From assembly GCF_002269255.1 (NCBI RefSeq), contig NZ_CP022823.1, forward strand, positions 2,666,001 through 2,730,000: a stretch of DNA of 64,000 nt, read 5' to 3'. The position numbers and the translations under genes are program-made. Below are positions 26,510-35,925 of this stretch, piece by piece (positions within the stretch are counted from its first letter, which is position 1; the number at the start of each line of letters is the position of its first letter). The notes under the pieces are model-generated. The model had not been told where the DNA came from. It saw only the letters and a list, made by a program, of their open reading frames with translations, and did not search any database. The DNA is from Klebsiella quasivariicola (GTDB lineage Bacteria; Pseudomonadota; Gammaproteobacteria; Enterobacterales; Enterobacteriaceae).

Positions 26510-26536
26510 GTCGCCGCCGGCACCTTCGGCGGCGAC
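26510..26536 (-). terminator. Terminator between the PTS locus and the MFS gene
   Basis: Perfect 10-bp inverted repeat GTCGCCGCCG / CGGCGGCGAC with a 7-base loop. On the minus strand it is followed by ATATTTTATC, so it mainly ends the MFS transcript and may also act on the plus strand. Confidence 0.7.
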
Positions 26537-26541
26537 CGCCA

Positions 26542-27948
26542 TCAGATATTCTCCAGACGAATGCCCCGCGTTCTCGGGCCGAAAATCCCCACCGACAGCA
26601 TCACCATCAGCATACTGACGACGATAAAGCTAATCACTCCCGGCGTGCCGGCGTATTGCAGAATAATGCCGATCAGGATGCTGGTCACCGCGGTGGAGAG
26701 CCGGCTGAACGAGTAGCAGAAGCCGACGGCGCGGGCGCGAATGTGGGTCGGGAAGACCTCGGCCTGGTAGGCGTGGTAACTGATGGTCAGCCAGGCGTTG
26801 GACCAGGTGATCATAAACCCGCAGATCACCAGCAGAATCGGACTGTTTTGCAGGGCAAACAGGGTGCCGAAGATGACGGTCATCAGCGCGGAAAGGACGA
26901 TCTGCCACTTGTTTTCAAAGCGATGCACGAAGCGGGTGCAGAACAGGCAGCCCAGGGGATAGGCGAGGGTGATAAAGAAGGCGTACAGCAGGCTGTGGGT
27001 GATACTGGCCCCCTGACCGGAGAGCAGCGCCGGCAGCCAGTTGCCAAAGCCGAAGAAGCCGATCGCCTGGAAGAAGTTCATCACCATCAGCATCAGGGTG
27101 CGCTGCCGATACTGCGGCGCCCAGATCTCGCGGAAGGTGCCGCGTTTGACGACGCTCTGCGCCGCATGCGCATGCTTCGGCGACGGCGTCAGGCCGCAGC
27201 GGGTTTCCATCTCACTCATCACCGCATGCGCCTCATCATGCCGCCCTTTGCTTTCCAGCCAGCGGGCTGACTCCGGCAGCTTTTTGCGGATAAACCAGAT
27301 CGCCAGCGAGAACAGCGCGCCGAAGATGATCACCCAGCGCCAGCCACTGAGGCCGAACAGGGTGGTCGGCACCAGCATCCAGGACATCAGCGCCACCGCC
27401 GGCACCGAGAGGAACTGGATGAAGAAGGCAAAGGCGAAAGCTTTATTGCGCAGATGGGTTGGCACCCATTCGCTGAGGTAGGTGTCAATGGTCACCAGCT
27501 CAATGCCGAGGCCGATCCCCACCAGAAAACGGAAAAAGATCACCCCTTCCGCGCTGCTCTGTGTCGCCATCAGCAGTGAAAAAACGCCGTACCAGGCGAG
27601 TGCCACCATAAAGGTCAGGCGGCGCCCCAGCTTGTCTGCCAGCGGCGCCAGCAGACTGGCGCCAATAAACAGCCCCATAAAGGTGGCGGAGGCAAAGGCC
27701 GCCTGGTCGGCAATGCCAAAGATGCCCGCCTGTCCGGTGTGGAAAATCCCCTCCGCCAGCAGGCCGGCGCTGATGTAGCCGGTCTGGAACAGATCGTAGA
27801 GCTCAAAGAAACCGCCGAGTGAGAGCAGGGTGATAAACGACCATAACCCGAAGGAGGCGGGCAGCGCATCAATGCGTCCGGTTAAGCTGGCGTGCGGTTG
27901 TCCTGGCGAAGTATAGGGCGTTTCGCCGAGAACCTGGGTGGTAGACAT
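26542..27948 (-). CDS. MFS transporter, metabolite:H+ symporter type
   Basis: 468 aa, 12 transmembrane segments. MFS signatures: ADKLGRRLTF after TM2, PESARWLESKGRHDEA in the central loop and FPTHIRARAVGF in the second half. The sugar/aromatic-acid porter-like subfamily is suggested, but the cargo cannot be read. Base composition is ordinary for the window, so it is outside the AT-rich insert. Transcribed alone. Confidence 0.9.
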   Translation of the reverse strand: MSTTQVLGETPYTSPGQPHASLTGRIDALPASFGLWSFITLLSLGGFFELYDLFQTGYISAGLLAEGIFHTGQAGIFGIADQAAFASATFMGLFIGASLLAPLADKLGRRLTFMVALAWYGVFSLLMATQSSAEGVIFFRFLVGIGLGIELVTIDTYLSEWVPTHLRNKAFAFAFFIQFLSVPAVALMSWMLVPTTLFGLSGWRWVIIFGALFSLAIWFIRKKLPESARWLESKGRHDEAHAVMSEMETRCGLTPSPKHAHAAQSVVKRGTFREIWAPQYRQRTLMLMVMNFFQAIGFFGFGNWLPALLSGQGASITHSLLYAFFITLAYPLGCLFCTRFVHRFENKWQIVLSALMTVIFGTLFALQNSPILLVICGFMITWSNAWLTISYHAYQAEVFPTHIRARAVGFCYSFSRLSTAVTSILIGIILQYAGTPGVISFIVVSMLMVMLSVGIFGPRTRGIRLENI

Positions 27949-28210
27949 GGTGTTGTGTTCCTCAGGAAGAATGGTTTGCCTGCTAATGTTAATTGATTGT
28001 TAACAGTTTTAAATTTTTAATCCTAAGCCTTAAGGACATTCTTTAGCGCAAGATCGCGCTGCGGAGGCATAAAGATGAGTTTCATGCTGGTTTTCGCCGC
28101 GCCTCAGCGACGGAATTGAAGTAAATCACCGCTGACGGCATTTCCGGTTGTGCGAGTCGCCAACCTGTGGGAAAGCGGCTAGAATGGCCCCTTCGCAGGA
28201 GGTTATAAAA

Positions 28211-29272
28211 ATGTTAAAAGATGGATGTGCGCCGTCGGGGTCTGGCTCGTCCGAGGCGACGGCCGATTTTTATTTTAGCCACGTGATGGCCGAGCAGGCG
28301 GCGCGGGCGCGCCTGACGCTGGACGACGATCAGCTGTCGCTTATCGCCCGGCTTGACGCCCTGGGCCAGCAGCTGATGTCCGCGTCCGGCACACCGCAGG
28401 GGCTGTACGTCTGGGGACGGACCGGACGCGGCAAAAGTTTTATCCTCGACCACTTTTTTGCCAGCCTGCCGCTCGCTGCCCGGCGGAGGGTCCATTTTCA
28501 TCACTTCTTCCGCGAACTGCACCAGCGGCTGAATGCCCCCGGCGCGCCCGATCTGCAGGCGGTGATGAGGCAGATGACCTCCGGTTGCCGTCTGCTGTGC
28601 TTTGACGAATTTCATCTGCACGACCCCGGCGACGCCATGCTGATCAAGGTGTTGCTGGAACACCTCTTTCAACGGGGCATCGTGCTGCTGGCGACGTCAA
28701 ACTACCCACCGGAGTTGTTGCTGCCTAATCCGCTGTATCACGAACGCTTTTTACCGTCGATCGCGCTGATCCGCGCCCATCTGGCGGTTGTCGCGCTTAA
28801 CGGCGAAGAGGATTATCGCGAACGGCATCTGAGCCAGGATAACGCCTTCTGCAGCGGGCGGAGGTGGGTTACCCCAAGCGCGCAACAGCGTCAGCTGTAC
28901 GATCTGCCATCGCTGCCTGGCGAACCCGTCTCGCTGGAGGTCGGTTACCGCACCCTCCAGGCGGTCGTGGCGTCACCTGACTTGCTGCACTTCACCTTTG
29001 CCCAGCTCTGTCAGTCCGCCACGGCGGTGATGGACTATCTCACGCTCAGCGAAAGCTATGCCGTCTGGTTACTGGACGAGGTGCCGCCGCTGGCGACGGT
29101 GGGGCCGGCGGCCCAGCAGCGCTTTATCAACGTGATTGATGTGCTGTATGAAAAGCAGATCCGCCTGCTGCTGGTAACCTGTTGCGATCTGCAGACGCTG
29201 GTGGCCGGGGTGGAACTGGAGGATATTCAACGAACGTGGAGTCGCCTGCAACAGCTGCCGCGGGCGGTATAA
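28211..29272 (+). CDS. ZapE-like AFG1-family ATPase
   Basis: 353 aa (E. coli ZapE is about 375). Walker A in YVWGRTGRGKSFILDHFF (near residue 75) and Walker B in RLLCFDEFHLHDPGDAM (near residue 135), then ATSNYPPELL with the sensor Asn. AFG1/ZapE family; ZapE acts at the division ring under oxygen limitation. The canonical enterobacterial zapE is usually elsewhere in the genome, so this may be a paralog. The start is the ATG after AGGAGG. Confidence 0.85.
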   Translation: MLKDGCAPSGSGSSEATADFYFSHVMAEQAARARLTLDDDQLSLIARLDALGQQLMSASGTPQGLYVWGRTGRGKSFILDHFFASLPLAARRRVHFHHFFRELHQRLNAPGAPDLQAVMRQMTSGCRLLCFDEFHLHDPGDAMLIKVLLEHLFQRGIVLLATSNYPPELLLPNPLYHERFLPSIALIRAHLAVVALNGEEDYRERHLSQDNAFCSGRRWVTPSAQQRQLYDLPSLPGEPVSLEVGYRTLQAVVASPDLLHFTFAQLCQSATAVMDYLTLSESYAVWLLDEVPPLATVGPAAQQRFINVIDVLYEKQIRLLLVTCCDLQTLVAGVELEDIQRTWSRLQQLPRAV

Positions 29273-29278
29273 GCAAAA

Positions 29279-29300
29279 CGCCCCGGCGGGAGCCGGGGCG
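29279..29300. terminator. Bidirectional hairpin between zapE-like and katG
   Basis: CGCCCCGGC / GCCGGGGCG perfect 9-bp stem with a GGGA loop between convergent genes. No long U-run on either side. Confidence 0.6.
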
Positions 29301-29306
29301 GAGAGA

Positions 29307-31484
29307 TTACAGGTCGAAGCGGTCGAGATTCATCACCTTGGTCCAGGCGGCGACGAAGTCATGCACCAGCTTCTGCTGCCCGTCGGCGCAGGCGTAAACT
29401 TCCGCCAGGGCGCGCAGTACCGAGTTGGAGCCAAACACCAGATCCACGCGGGTGGCGCTGTACTTCGCTTCGCCGGTTTTACGGTCGCTGCCGGTAAACA
29501 GCTCCGCGTTATCATCGGCCGCTTTCCAGACGGTGGCCATATCCAGCAGATTGACGAAGAAGTCATTGCTGAGCACGCCGACGCGGTCGGTAAATACCCC
29601 GTGTTTGCTGCCGTCGTAGTTCGCGCCCAGAACGCGCAAGCCACCGACCAGCACGGTCATTTCCGGGGCGGTTAACGTCAGCTGCTGGGCTTTATCGATC
29701 AGCAGAGTTTCCGTTGACACCCCGCCTTCGATACGGCGGTAGTTGCGAAAGCCATCCGCCAGCGGCTGCAGCAGGTCAAACGACTCGACGTCGGTTTGCT
29801 CAGGCAGGGCGTCGACGCGGCCTGGGGTAAACGGCACGTTGACGCTGACGCCGGCGGCAGCGGCAGCCTGCTCAACGCCGACCACACCGGCCAGCACGAT
29901 AATATCGGCCAGCGACGCTTTGCCGGAGGCGCGCTGGATCGCCTGCAGGGTCGGCAGTACCCGGCTGGCGATGGCGTTGACCGGCCAGTCTTTCTGCGGG
30001 GCCAGCGCCAGACGTGCGCCGTTGGCGCCACCGCGCTTATCGCCGCCGCGGAAGGTGGAGGCGGACGCCCAGGCGACCGATACCAGCTCACTAACTGACA
30101 GGCCGGCACCGGCGATGGCGGTTTTCAGGCTGGCGATATCTTCCGCGCTCGGCTGATGAGTCGCGGCCGGCAGCGGATCCTGCCAAATCAGATCTTCTTT
30201 TGGCACTTCCGGACCGAGGTAACGGGATTTTGGCCCCATATCGCGGTGGGTCAGCTTGAACCACGCCCGGGCAAACGCCTCGTTAAAGGCCTGCGGATCG
30301 TTGAGGAAGCGGCGGGAAATCTTCTCAAACTCAGGGTCGAAGCGCAGGGTCAGGTCAGTGACCAGCATGGTCGGTTTGCGCTTTTTCTCCGGGTTAAACG
30401 GATCCGGAATAATTTCCGGCGCGTCTTTGGCTTCGAACTGGATTGCGCCCGCCGGGCTGCGGGTCTGCACCCATTCGTATTTGAACAGGTTCTCGAAAAA
30501 GTAGTTGCTCCACTGGGTGGGCGTCTGCGTCCAGACCACTTCCAGACCGGAGGTAATGGCGTCCGCACCTGCGCCGCTGCCGTAGCTGGAGTGCCAGCCC
30601 AGACCCTGCGCTTCCAGCGGCGCGGCTTCCGGTTCGGCGCCGACGTGGCTGGTTTCGGCAGCACCGTGGGTTTTACCCAGCGTGTGGCCGCCGGCGATCA
30701 GGGCGACAATCTCTTCATCGTCCATCGCCATATTGCCGAAGGTGGCGCGAATGGCCGCCGCAGCGGACAACGGTTCGCCGCTGGCGTTTGGTCCTTCCGG
30801 GTTGACGTAAATCAGACCCATCTCGGTGGCGCCGATAGCCTGTTTCGCCAGACTTTCCGGATGACGGTGGGCCAGCCACTCTTTCTCATCGCCCCAGTCG
30901 ACGTCGAGATCCGGCTCCCAGACATCTTCACGACCGGCGCCAAAACCAAAGGTGCGGAAGCCCGCGTTTTCCAGGGCGACGTTACCCGCCAGCATGTAAA
31001 GGTCGGCCCAGGAGATTTTCTGGCCATATTTCTGTTTCACTGGCCACAGCAGACGGCGGGCTTTATCGAGGCTGACGTTGTCAGGCCAGGAGTTCAGCGG
31101 TGCAAAACGCTGCTGTCCACGACCTGCGCCGCCGCGACCGTCAACGGTGCGGTAGGTGCCAGCGCCGTGCCAGGCCATACGAATAAACAAGCCGATGTAG
31201 CTCCCCCAGTCTGCCGGCCACCACTCTTGCGAATCGGTCAGCAGCGCTCTGAGGTCAGCCTTCAGCGCGGAGTAATCGAGCTTTTTAAACTCTTCCCTGT
31301 AGTTAAAATCCTCACCCAACGGGTTGGAACGACTGGAGTGCTGGTTCAGCAGATCGACACGTAGCTGGTTTGGCCACCAGTCGCGGTTGGCGGTGCCGCT
31401 GCCGGCGCTCTGTTTTGGCGTCTCGGCGTGGAAAGGGCACTTCCCGGCGGATGCGTTGTTGGATGGGTCGTTAGACGTGCTCAT
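29307..31484 (-). CDS. katG: Catalase-peroxidase HPI
   Basis: 725 aa, the usual KatG length (two peroxidase-like domains). The distal heme pocket is in the FIRMAWHGAGTYR segment (Arg, Trp, His), followed by GRGGAGRGQQRFAPLNSWPDN over residues about 116-136. The proximal His is in ALIAGGHTLGKTHGA, and the Tyr of the family Met-Tyr-Trp adduct lies in GLIYVNPEGP. It degrades H2O2 in the cytoplasm. In enterics OxyR usually activates it; I could not identify an OxyR site upstream. Confidence 0.97.
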   Translation of the reverse strand: MSTSNDPSNNASAGKCPFHAETPKQSAGSGTANRDWWPNQLRVDLLNQHSSRSNPLGEDFNYREEFKKLDYSALKADLRALLTDSQEWWPADWGSYIGLFIRMAWHGAGTYRTVDGRGGAGRGQQRFAPLNSWPDNVSLDKARRLLWPVKQKYGQKISWADLYMLAGNVALENAGFRTFGFGAGREDVWEPDLDVDWGDEKEWLAHRHPESLAKQAIGATEMGLIYVNPEGPNASGEPLSAAAAIRATFGNMAMDDEEIVALIAGGHTLGKTHGAAETSHVGAEPEAAPLEAQGLGWHSSYGSGAGADAITSGLEVVWTQTPTQWSNYFFENLFKYEWVQTRSPAGAIQFEAKDAPEIIPDPFNPEKKRKPTMLVTDLTLRFDPEFEKISRRFLNDPQAFNEAFARAWFKLTHRDMGPKSRYLGPEVPKEDLIWQDPLPAATHQPSAEDIASLKTAIAGAGLSVSELVSVAWASASTFRGGDKRGGANGARLALAPQKDWPVNAIASRVLPTLQAIQRASGKASLADIIVLAGVVGVEQAAAAAGVSVNVPFTPGRVDALPEQTDVESFDLLQPLADGFRNYRRIEGGVSTETLLIDKAQQLTLTAPEMTVLVGGLRVLGANYDGSKHGVFTDRVGVLSNDFFVNLLDMATVWKAADDNAELFTGSDRKTGEAKYSATRVDLVFGSNSVLRALAEVYACADGQQKLVHDFVAAWTKVMNLDRFDL

Positions 31485-31751
31485 ATCAGGCTCCGTTTGC
31501 TTTTGTGAATGCCGTTACGATATACACTGCTACCAATAAGCGATATTTGAATGAGTCTACGGATTTAATAGCTAATTCCGTTCAACCAGGGTTAAGCAAC
31601 CCCCTGATGGGACCACTTCGGTCCGGAGATTGAGATTAACCTCATTAGTAACCATAGCCGTAACGAGACGGCAAAGGAAACGATCTTGAAGGATCCTGTT
31701 GATGGAACGCTAATTCTTTGAGATATGACAATTTTTACTACGCCATACGCA
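31485..31751. other. Intergenic region upstream of katG
   Basis: 267 bases. It carries the katG promoter somewhere in the AT-rich part near the gene, plus two short hairpins (GGGTT/AACCC near 31590-31603 and GGACC/GGTCC near 31611-31625). A minus-strand open frame (31592-31801) overlaps the neighbouring gene and has no ribosome site, so I do not call it. Otherwise nothing recognised. Confidence 0.4.
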
Positions 31752-32684
31752 TTAGTGTTGCCAGTAGGGCGGTGAACCATACACCCCGGCAAAATAGTCA
31801 ATGACCGTCCGCACGTTCAGAGAAGGATGTCGGGTATAAGGATAGATTGCCGCAATGTACGATGGCGTGTGGCTGATGGCCGCCGAGAAGCGATCCATCA
31901 GCGTGACTAATGTCCCGTTTCGCAGCGCTTCGCTGACCATCCAGTCGGGAAACAACACCACCCCCATGCCGCCAATGGCCGAAGTGAGCAGGGCATCGGC
32001 ATTGTTCGAGGTCATGAGCGGCGTTTGCGGATAGTGCACCCATGCCTCTTCACCCTGGCGAAACAGCCAGCGGTTGGCCCCCTGCGAGCCGCCGTACACC
32101 AGCGTGCGATGTTGACGCAACGCCTCCGGCGAGGCCGGGTTGCCAAAGCGGGAGACATACCCGGGGGAGGCGGTCAGGTAATAGCGCTGGCTGCCAAACA
32201 CTCTGGCGTGGTAGCCCGCGTCCGGCAGGTTGCTGATGCGAAACAGGATATCCGTCGCGTCGCGATGCGGATCGATAAAATCGTCGGTCAGCGTCAGGTC
32301 AAACTGCAGTTTGGGATGCCGGGCCGCCAGCTCCGGAAGCCAGGGGGCGATATGCCGCTGACCAAAATAGACCGGCGCATTGATCCGCACCAGCCCGCCG
32401 GGGACCTGCGCCCGATCCTGTAACGCCCGCTGCGCGTCGGCGTACTGTCCCAGCAGCTCGCGGGCGGAGGCTGCAAAAAGGCGACCTGCTTCGGTTGGTA
32501 CCACGGCACGGGTGTTGCGGTAGAAAAGCTGCTGTCCGAGGGCATCTTCCAGCTGCTGGATGGTCCGCGAGATCAGCGAGGGAGAGACCCCTTCGCGGCG
32601 GGCCACCACGGAAAAACTCTGGTTATCGTAAACCGCGATAAAAAGCTGAAGGGCGCGAAAATCGACGCTGCTGGCATCGGCCAT
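31752..32684 (-). CDS. LysR-family transcriptional regulator
   Basis: 310 aa. N-terminal HTH (LQLFIAVYDNQSFSVVARRE, then SPSLISRTIQQLEDALG) and a substrate domain from residue about 90. The CrgA/DsdC-like layout (IRINAPVYFGQRHIAPWLP-type motif) is typical of quinone or multidrug regulators. It is divergent from the tandem DUF606 genes, with about 100 bases between them, and so may control these. The effector is unknown. Confidence 0.88.
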   Translation of the reverse strand: MADASSVDFRALQLFIAVYDNQSFSVVARREGVSPSLISRTIQQLEDALGQQLFYRNTRAVVPTEAGRLFAASARELLGQYADAQRALQDRAQVPGGLVRINAPVYFGQRHIAPWLPELAARHPKLQFDLTLTDDFIDPHRDATDILFRISNLPDAGYHARVFGSQRYYLTASPGYVSRFGNPASPEALRQHRTLVYGGSQGANRWLFRQGEEAWVHYPQTPLMTSNNADALLTSAIGGMGVVLFPDWMVSEALRNGTLVTLMDRFSAAISHTPSYIAAIYPYTRHPSLNVRTVIDYFAGVYGSPPYWQH

Positions 32685-32783
32685 CTGTGCAATTCCTGCA
32701 AAAGTGTTTCCTTCATTATACCGTTTATCACATCACCACGCTGCTTTATGCTCAGCCGCCTGTTGTTCAGAGGAGGCGCAGTA

Positions 32784-33218
32784 ATGCCCTTATTATTCAT
32801 TTTATTGGTGATTGCCGGCGGCATGGGGCTGTCGGTGGAAGCGGGACTGCTGGGGCCGCTGGCGAGCCAGGTCGGAGATCTGTGGGCGACCATGAGCATC
32901 TTTGGGATTGGCGCGGTGTTAACCTTTTTTCTGATGCTGTTTTTCAGCCCGCGCAGCAGCCCGTCGTTCTTTTCTCTGCCCGGCTGGCAACTCACCGGCG
33001 GCCTGCTGGGCGCGGGGTATGTGGTGATCTTGACCGTGGCGACGCCGGTGATTGGTATTGCCATGACCATGATCGGCATTCTGGCGGGTCAGGTGGCGAA
33101 AAGCCTGGCGATCGACCATTTCGGGCTGTTCGGCAGCCCACGGCGCAAAATCGATCCGCGACGCGCCGTGGCGCTGGGGTTGATTATGGCGGCGTTACTG
33201 CTGGTGGCCCTGGGTTAA
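32784..33218 (+). CDS. DUF606/YdcZ-type DMT transporter, subunit 1
   Basis: 144 aa, four or five transmembrane segments. DUF606 (DMT superfamily) features: GGMGLSVEAGLLGPLASQVG, and WQLTGGLLGAGYVVILTVATP. The start is the ATG after AGGAGG; the longer open frame has no ribosome site. It is followed 9 bases later by a second DUF606 gene, so the two may work as a heterodimer, as some small multidrug transporters do. Confidence 0.85.
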   Translation: MPLLFILLVIAGGMGLSVEAGLLGPLASQVGDLWATMSIFGIGAVLTFFLMLFFSPRSSPSFFSLPGWQLTGGLLGAGYVVILTVATPVIGIAMTMIGILAGQVAKSLAIDHFGLFGSPRRKIDPRRAVALGLIMAALLLVALG

Positions 33219-33227
33219 GGAGTAAAA

Positions 33228-33704
33228 ATGAGTACGCTGATAATTATTCTGGCGCTGTGCGGCGGCGCATTGCTTAGCATTCAGGCGGCGATAAACGGGC
33301 GTCTTGGCAGCCAGGTGGGGGTGTTTCGCAGCGCCTTTTTAACCTTTGCCACCGGCGCGCTGGTGACCGGATTACTGATCCTGTTTTTTGCTCCGGCGAC
33401 CTCGGTAACCCTGCTTCAGGTGCCCAAATGGCAGCTGCTGGGCGCTTTTTGCGGTGTGCCCTACATCGTCATTATGGTGCTGGCGGTGCAGCGGATAGGC
33501 ACCGCGACGGCCACCGTGGCGGTGATCTTTGGCCAGCTGACGATGAGCTTGCTAATCGACAACTTTGGCTGGCTGGGCAACAGCACGATGGCGTTCTCGC
33601 CTGCGCGACTGGCGGCGGTGATATGCCTGGCCCTGGCGCTGTACTTAATCTATACCTCAGGGAAGTCGGCTGCCTCCGACAAGGCGGCCCGCGCAGAACA
33701 GTGA
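33228..33704 (+). CDS. DUF606/YdcZ-type DMT transporter, subunit 2
   Basis: 158 aa, four or five transmembrane segments. The internal motif FCGVPYIVIMVLAVQRIGTA corresponds to the same segment of the gene before it, and LSIQAAINGRLGSQVGVF to its N-terminal part. Ribosome site AAGGAG, 5 bases before ATG. The hydrophilic tail SAASDKAARAEQ is short. Likely the partner of the gene before it. Confidence 0.85.
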   Translation: MSTLIIILALCGGALLSIQAAINGRLGSQVGVFRSAFLTFATGALVTGLLILFFAPATSVTLLQVPKWQLLGAFCGVPYIVIMVLAVQRIGTATATVAVIFGQLTMSLLIDNFGWLGNSTMAFSPARLAAVICLALALYLIYTSGKSAASDKAARAEQ

Positions 33705-33902
33705 GCCGCGCCGACGCGTCGGGCAACGTGAATACAGTCTGACGCGTCACGGGCGAGGGTAAGGATAACGAATCCTCTAACATGCTGAAACATTTCTGCC
33801 AGATCATTAGCAACCTTTCAGTAGGGCTGACGCTGCGATAAGGCTATGCTTCCCGGCCGTTACGCCGTTGGCTTTTCCAGTGATTCAGGTGATGTACCGC
33901 TA

Positions 33903-35813
33903 ATGCCCCTTTTGAGAGATGAAATTCGCGACCACTCCGCGGAAGAGATGCTGTTTATCCGCCGGGCCGCAATTGCCTTTCTGCTGGTGGTGGTCTGCTT
34001 TGGCGTGCTGATCGTTAACCTCTACCATCTGCAGGTGGAGCAGCATGATTTCTACCAGACCCGGTCAAACCAGAACGACATCAAAATGTTGCCCATCGCC
34101 CCCAGCCGCGGGCTGATATTCGATCGCAACGGCATTCCGCTGGTGCAGAACATTACCCTGTATCGCCTGCAGGTGATCCCGAGCAAAATTCCCGACATGA
34201 ACGCACTGCTGCAAAGCCTGACGCCGATTGTCGACCTGACGCCGGATGACATCGCCAGCTTCCGCGACGATATGCATCACAACAGTCGTTATAAAGCGGT
34301 GACGCTGAAGTCGGACCTCAGCGATGTGGAGGTGGCCCGTTTTGCGGTCAACGAATTCCGTTTCCCCGGCGTGACGGTGGAGAGTTACCAGCAACGGGAA
34401 TATCCCTATGGCGCTGAACTGGCGCACGTGGTGGGCTATGTGTCGAAAATTAACGACAGCGATCTGCAGCGGCTGGCGAAAGATGGCGAAGAAGAGAATT
34501 ACGCCGCCGACCACAATATCGGTAAGCAGGGGATCGAAGGCTATTACGAAAAAGCGCTGCACGGCACCACCGGCTATCAGGAAGTGGAGGTGGATAACCA
34601 CGGGCGGGTGGTGCGTCTGCTGAAAGAGGTACCGCCAGTGGCCGGGAAAAACCTCTATCTGACTCTCGACCTGCACCTGCAGCAGTATATTGAGTCGGTG
34701 CTGAAAGGGCAGCGGGCGGCAGTGGTGGTGGTCGACCCGCGGGATGGCGGTGTGCTGGCAATGGTCTCCAGTCCCAGTTACGATCCTAATCCGTTCGTCA
34801 AAGGTATCGGCTATCAGGCTTACAAATCGCTGCTGGATAACCCGGACCGGCCGCTGATCAACCGCGTCACCCAGGGGCTGTATCCCCCGGCCTCGACGGT
34901 AAAACCCTATATGGCGCTATCGGCGCTGTCTGCAGGCGTGATCACCCCGAACACTACCTTCTTCGGGGCGCCGACGTGGACGCTGCCGGGCACGCAACGC
35001 CGCTACCGTGACTGGCTGAAAACCGGCCACGGGATGCTCAACGTGACCAAAGCCATTGAAGAGTCGGCTGACACCTTTTTCTACCAGGTTGCCTTCGAGA
35101 TGGGCATTGACCGGATCCATGAGTGGCTGAGCAAATTCGGCTACGGTCAGTCCACCGGCATCGACCTTAATGAGGAGTACGCCGGGGTGCTGCCGAGCCG
35201 GGAGTGGAAACAGCGGGTGCATAAAAAGCCATGGTATCAGGGGGACACCATCTCGGTCGGCATCGGCCAGGGGTACTGGATCGCGACCCCGATCCAGATG
35301 GTGAAGGCGCTTACCACCCTGCTGAACAACGGTAAGGTGCAGGATCCGCATCTACTCTATTCGATGAAGCAGGGCAACCATGTGGAACGCTATCAGCAGC
35401 CGGCGGACCTGCCGCAGGTGGGTGATCCGAAATCCCCGTACTGGGGCATTGTACGCAACGGCATGTACGGCATGGCGAATCTGCCCAACGGCACCGGCTA
35501 TAAGCTGTTCCATACCGCGCCGTACCAGATTGCGGCAAAGTCCGGGACCTCGCAGGTCTTCAGCCTGAAGCAAAACCAGACCTATAACGCCAAAATGATC
35601 CCGGTACGCCTGCGCGACCATATCTTCTACACCCTGTTTGCCCCTTACCAGCATCCGAAGGTGGCGATGGCGCTGATTCTGGAGAACGGCGGCGGGGATG
35701 GGGTGGTGGCCGGACCGACGGCGCGCGCCATTCTGGACCATATTTTCGTCCCGCAGCAGGCCCCGTCGACGGCGGCCGACGTGCCGCAGCTTGACAGCGC
35801 CGACGCCCGGTAA
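33903..35813 (+). CDS. Penicillin-binding protein 2 paralog
   Basis: 636 aa. One N-terminal transmembrane helix, a PBP dimerisation domain, and a transpeptidase domain with STVK (active Ser, YPPASTVKPY), SAD (ESADTFFYQVAF) and KSGTSQ motifs. It aligns end to end with E. coli PBP2 (MrdA), yet differs at many positions and is not beside rodA or rlpA, so it is probably a second PBP2, like the PBP2SAL of Salmonella. The start at MPLLRDEIRDHSAEE matches the PBP2 N-terminus; the ATG at 33846 is unlikely. The stop overlaps a short hairpin (CCCGG/CCGGG, 35806-35821) that may be the terminator. Confidence 0.9.
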   Translation: MPLLRDEIRDHSAEEMLFIRRAAIAFLLVVVCFGVLIVNLYHLQVEQHDFYQTRSNQNDIKMLPIAPSRGLIFDRNGIPLVQNITLYRLQVIPSKIPDMNALLQSLTPIVDLTPDDIASFRDDMHHNSRYKAVTLKSDLSDVEVARFAVNEFRFPGVTVESYQQREYPYGAELAHVVGYVSKINDSDLQRLAKDGEEENYAADHNIGKQGIEGYYEKALHGTTGYQEVEVDNHGRVVRLLKEVPPVAGKNLYLTLDLHLQQYIESVLKGQRAAVVVVDPRDGGVLAMVSSPSYDPNPFVKGIGYQAYKSLLDNPDRPLINRVTQGLYPPASTVKPYMALSALSAGVITPNTTFFGAPTWTLPGTQRRYRDWLKTGHGMLNVTKAIEESADTFFYQVAFEMGIDRIHEWLSKFGYGQSTGIDLNEEYAGVLPSREWKQRVHKKPWYQGDTISVGIGQGYWIATPIQMVKALTTLLNNGKVQDPHLLYSMKQGNHVERYQQPADLPQVGDPKSPYWGIVRNGMYGMANLPNGTGYKLFHTAPYQIAAKSGTSQVFSLKQNQTYNAKMIPVRLRDHIFYTLFAPYQHPKVAMALILENGGGDGVVAGPTARAILDHIFVPQQAPSTAADVPQLDSADAR

Positions 35814-35925
35814 GAGCCGGGTCTTATTCCGCAGGCGCATCGGCCATAAAAATTGGTTATTTGTCCCGTCGTTTTCCCGGCGGCATAGTGATCGCAGAGA
35901 ACATGACCCGGAGTGAGGGGGAAGG

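Noticed and set aside
26467..27270. 267-aa plus-strand open frame running from the IIA end into the MFS gene
   Set aside because: Composition is His/Gln/Asp-rich as expected of antisense to a membrane protein, and it overlaps a terminator.
30156..31364. 402-aa plus-strand open frame inside katG
   Set aside because: Antisense shadow of katG, with no ribosome site and no domain.
31592..31801. 69-aa minus-strand open frame between katG and the LysR gene
   Set aside because: No ribosome site, overlaps the LysR 3' end, and no family; kept only as part of the unassigned region.
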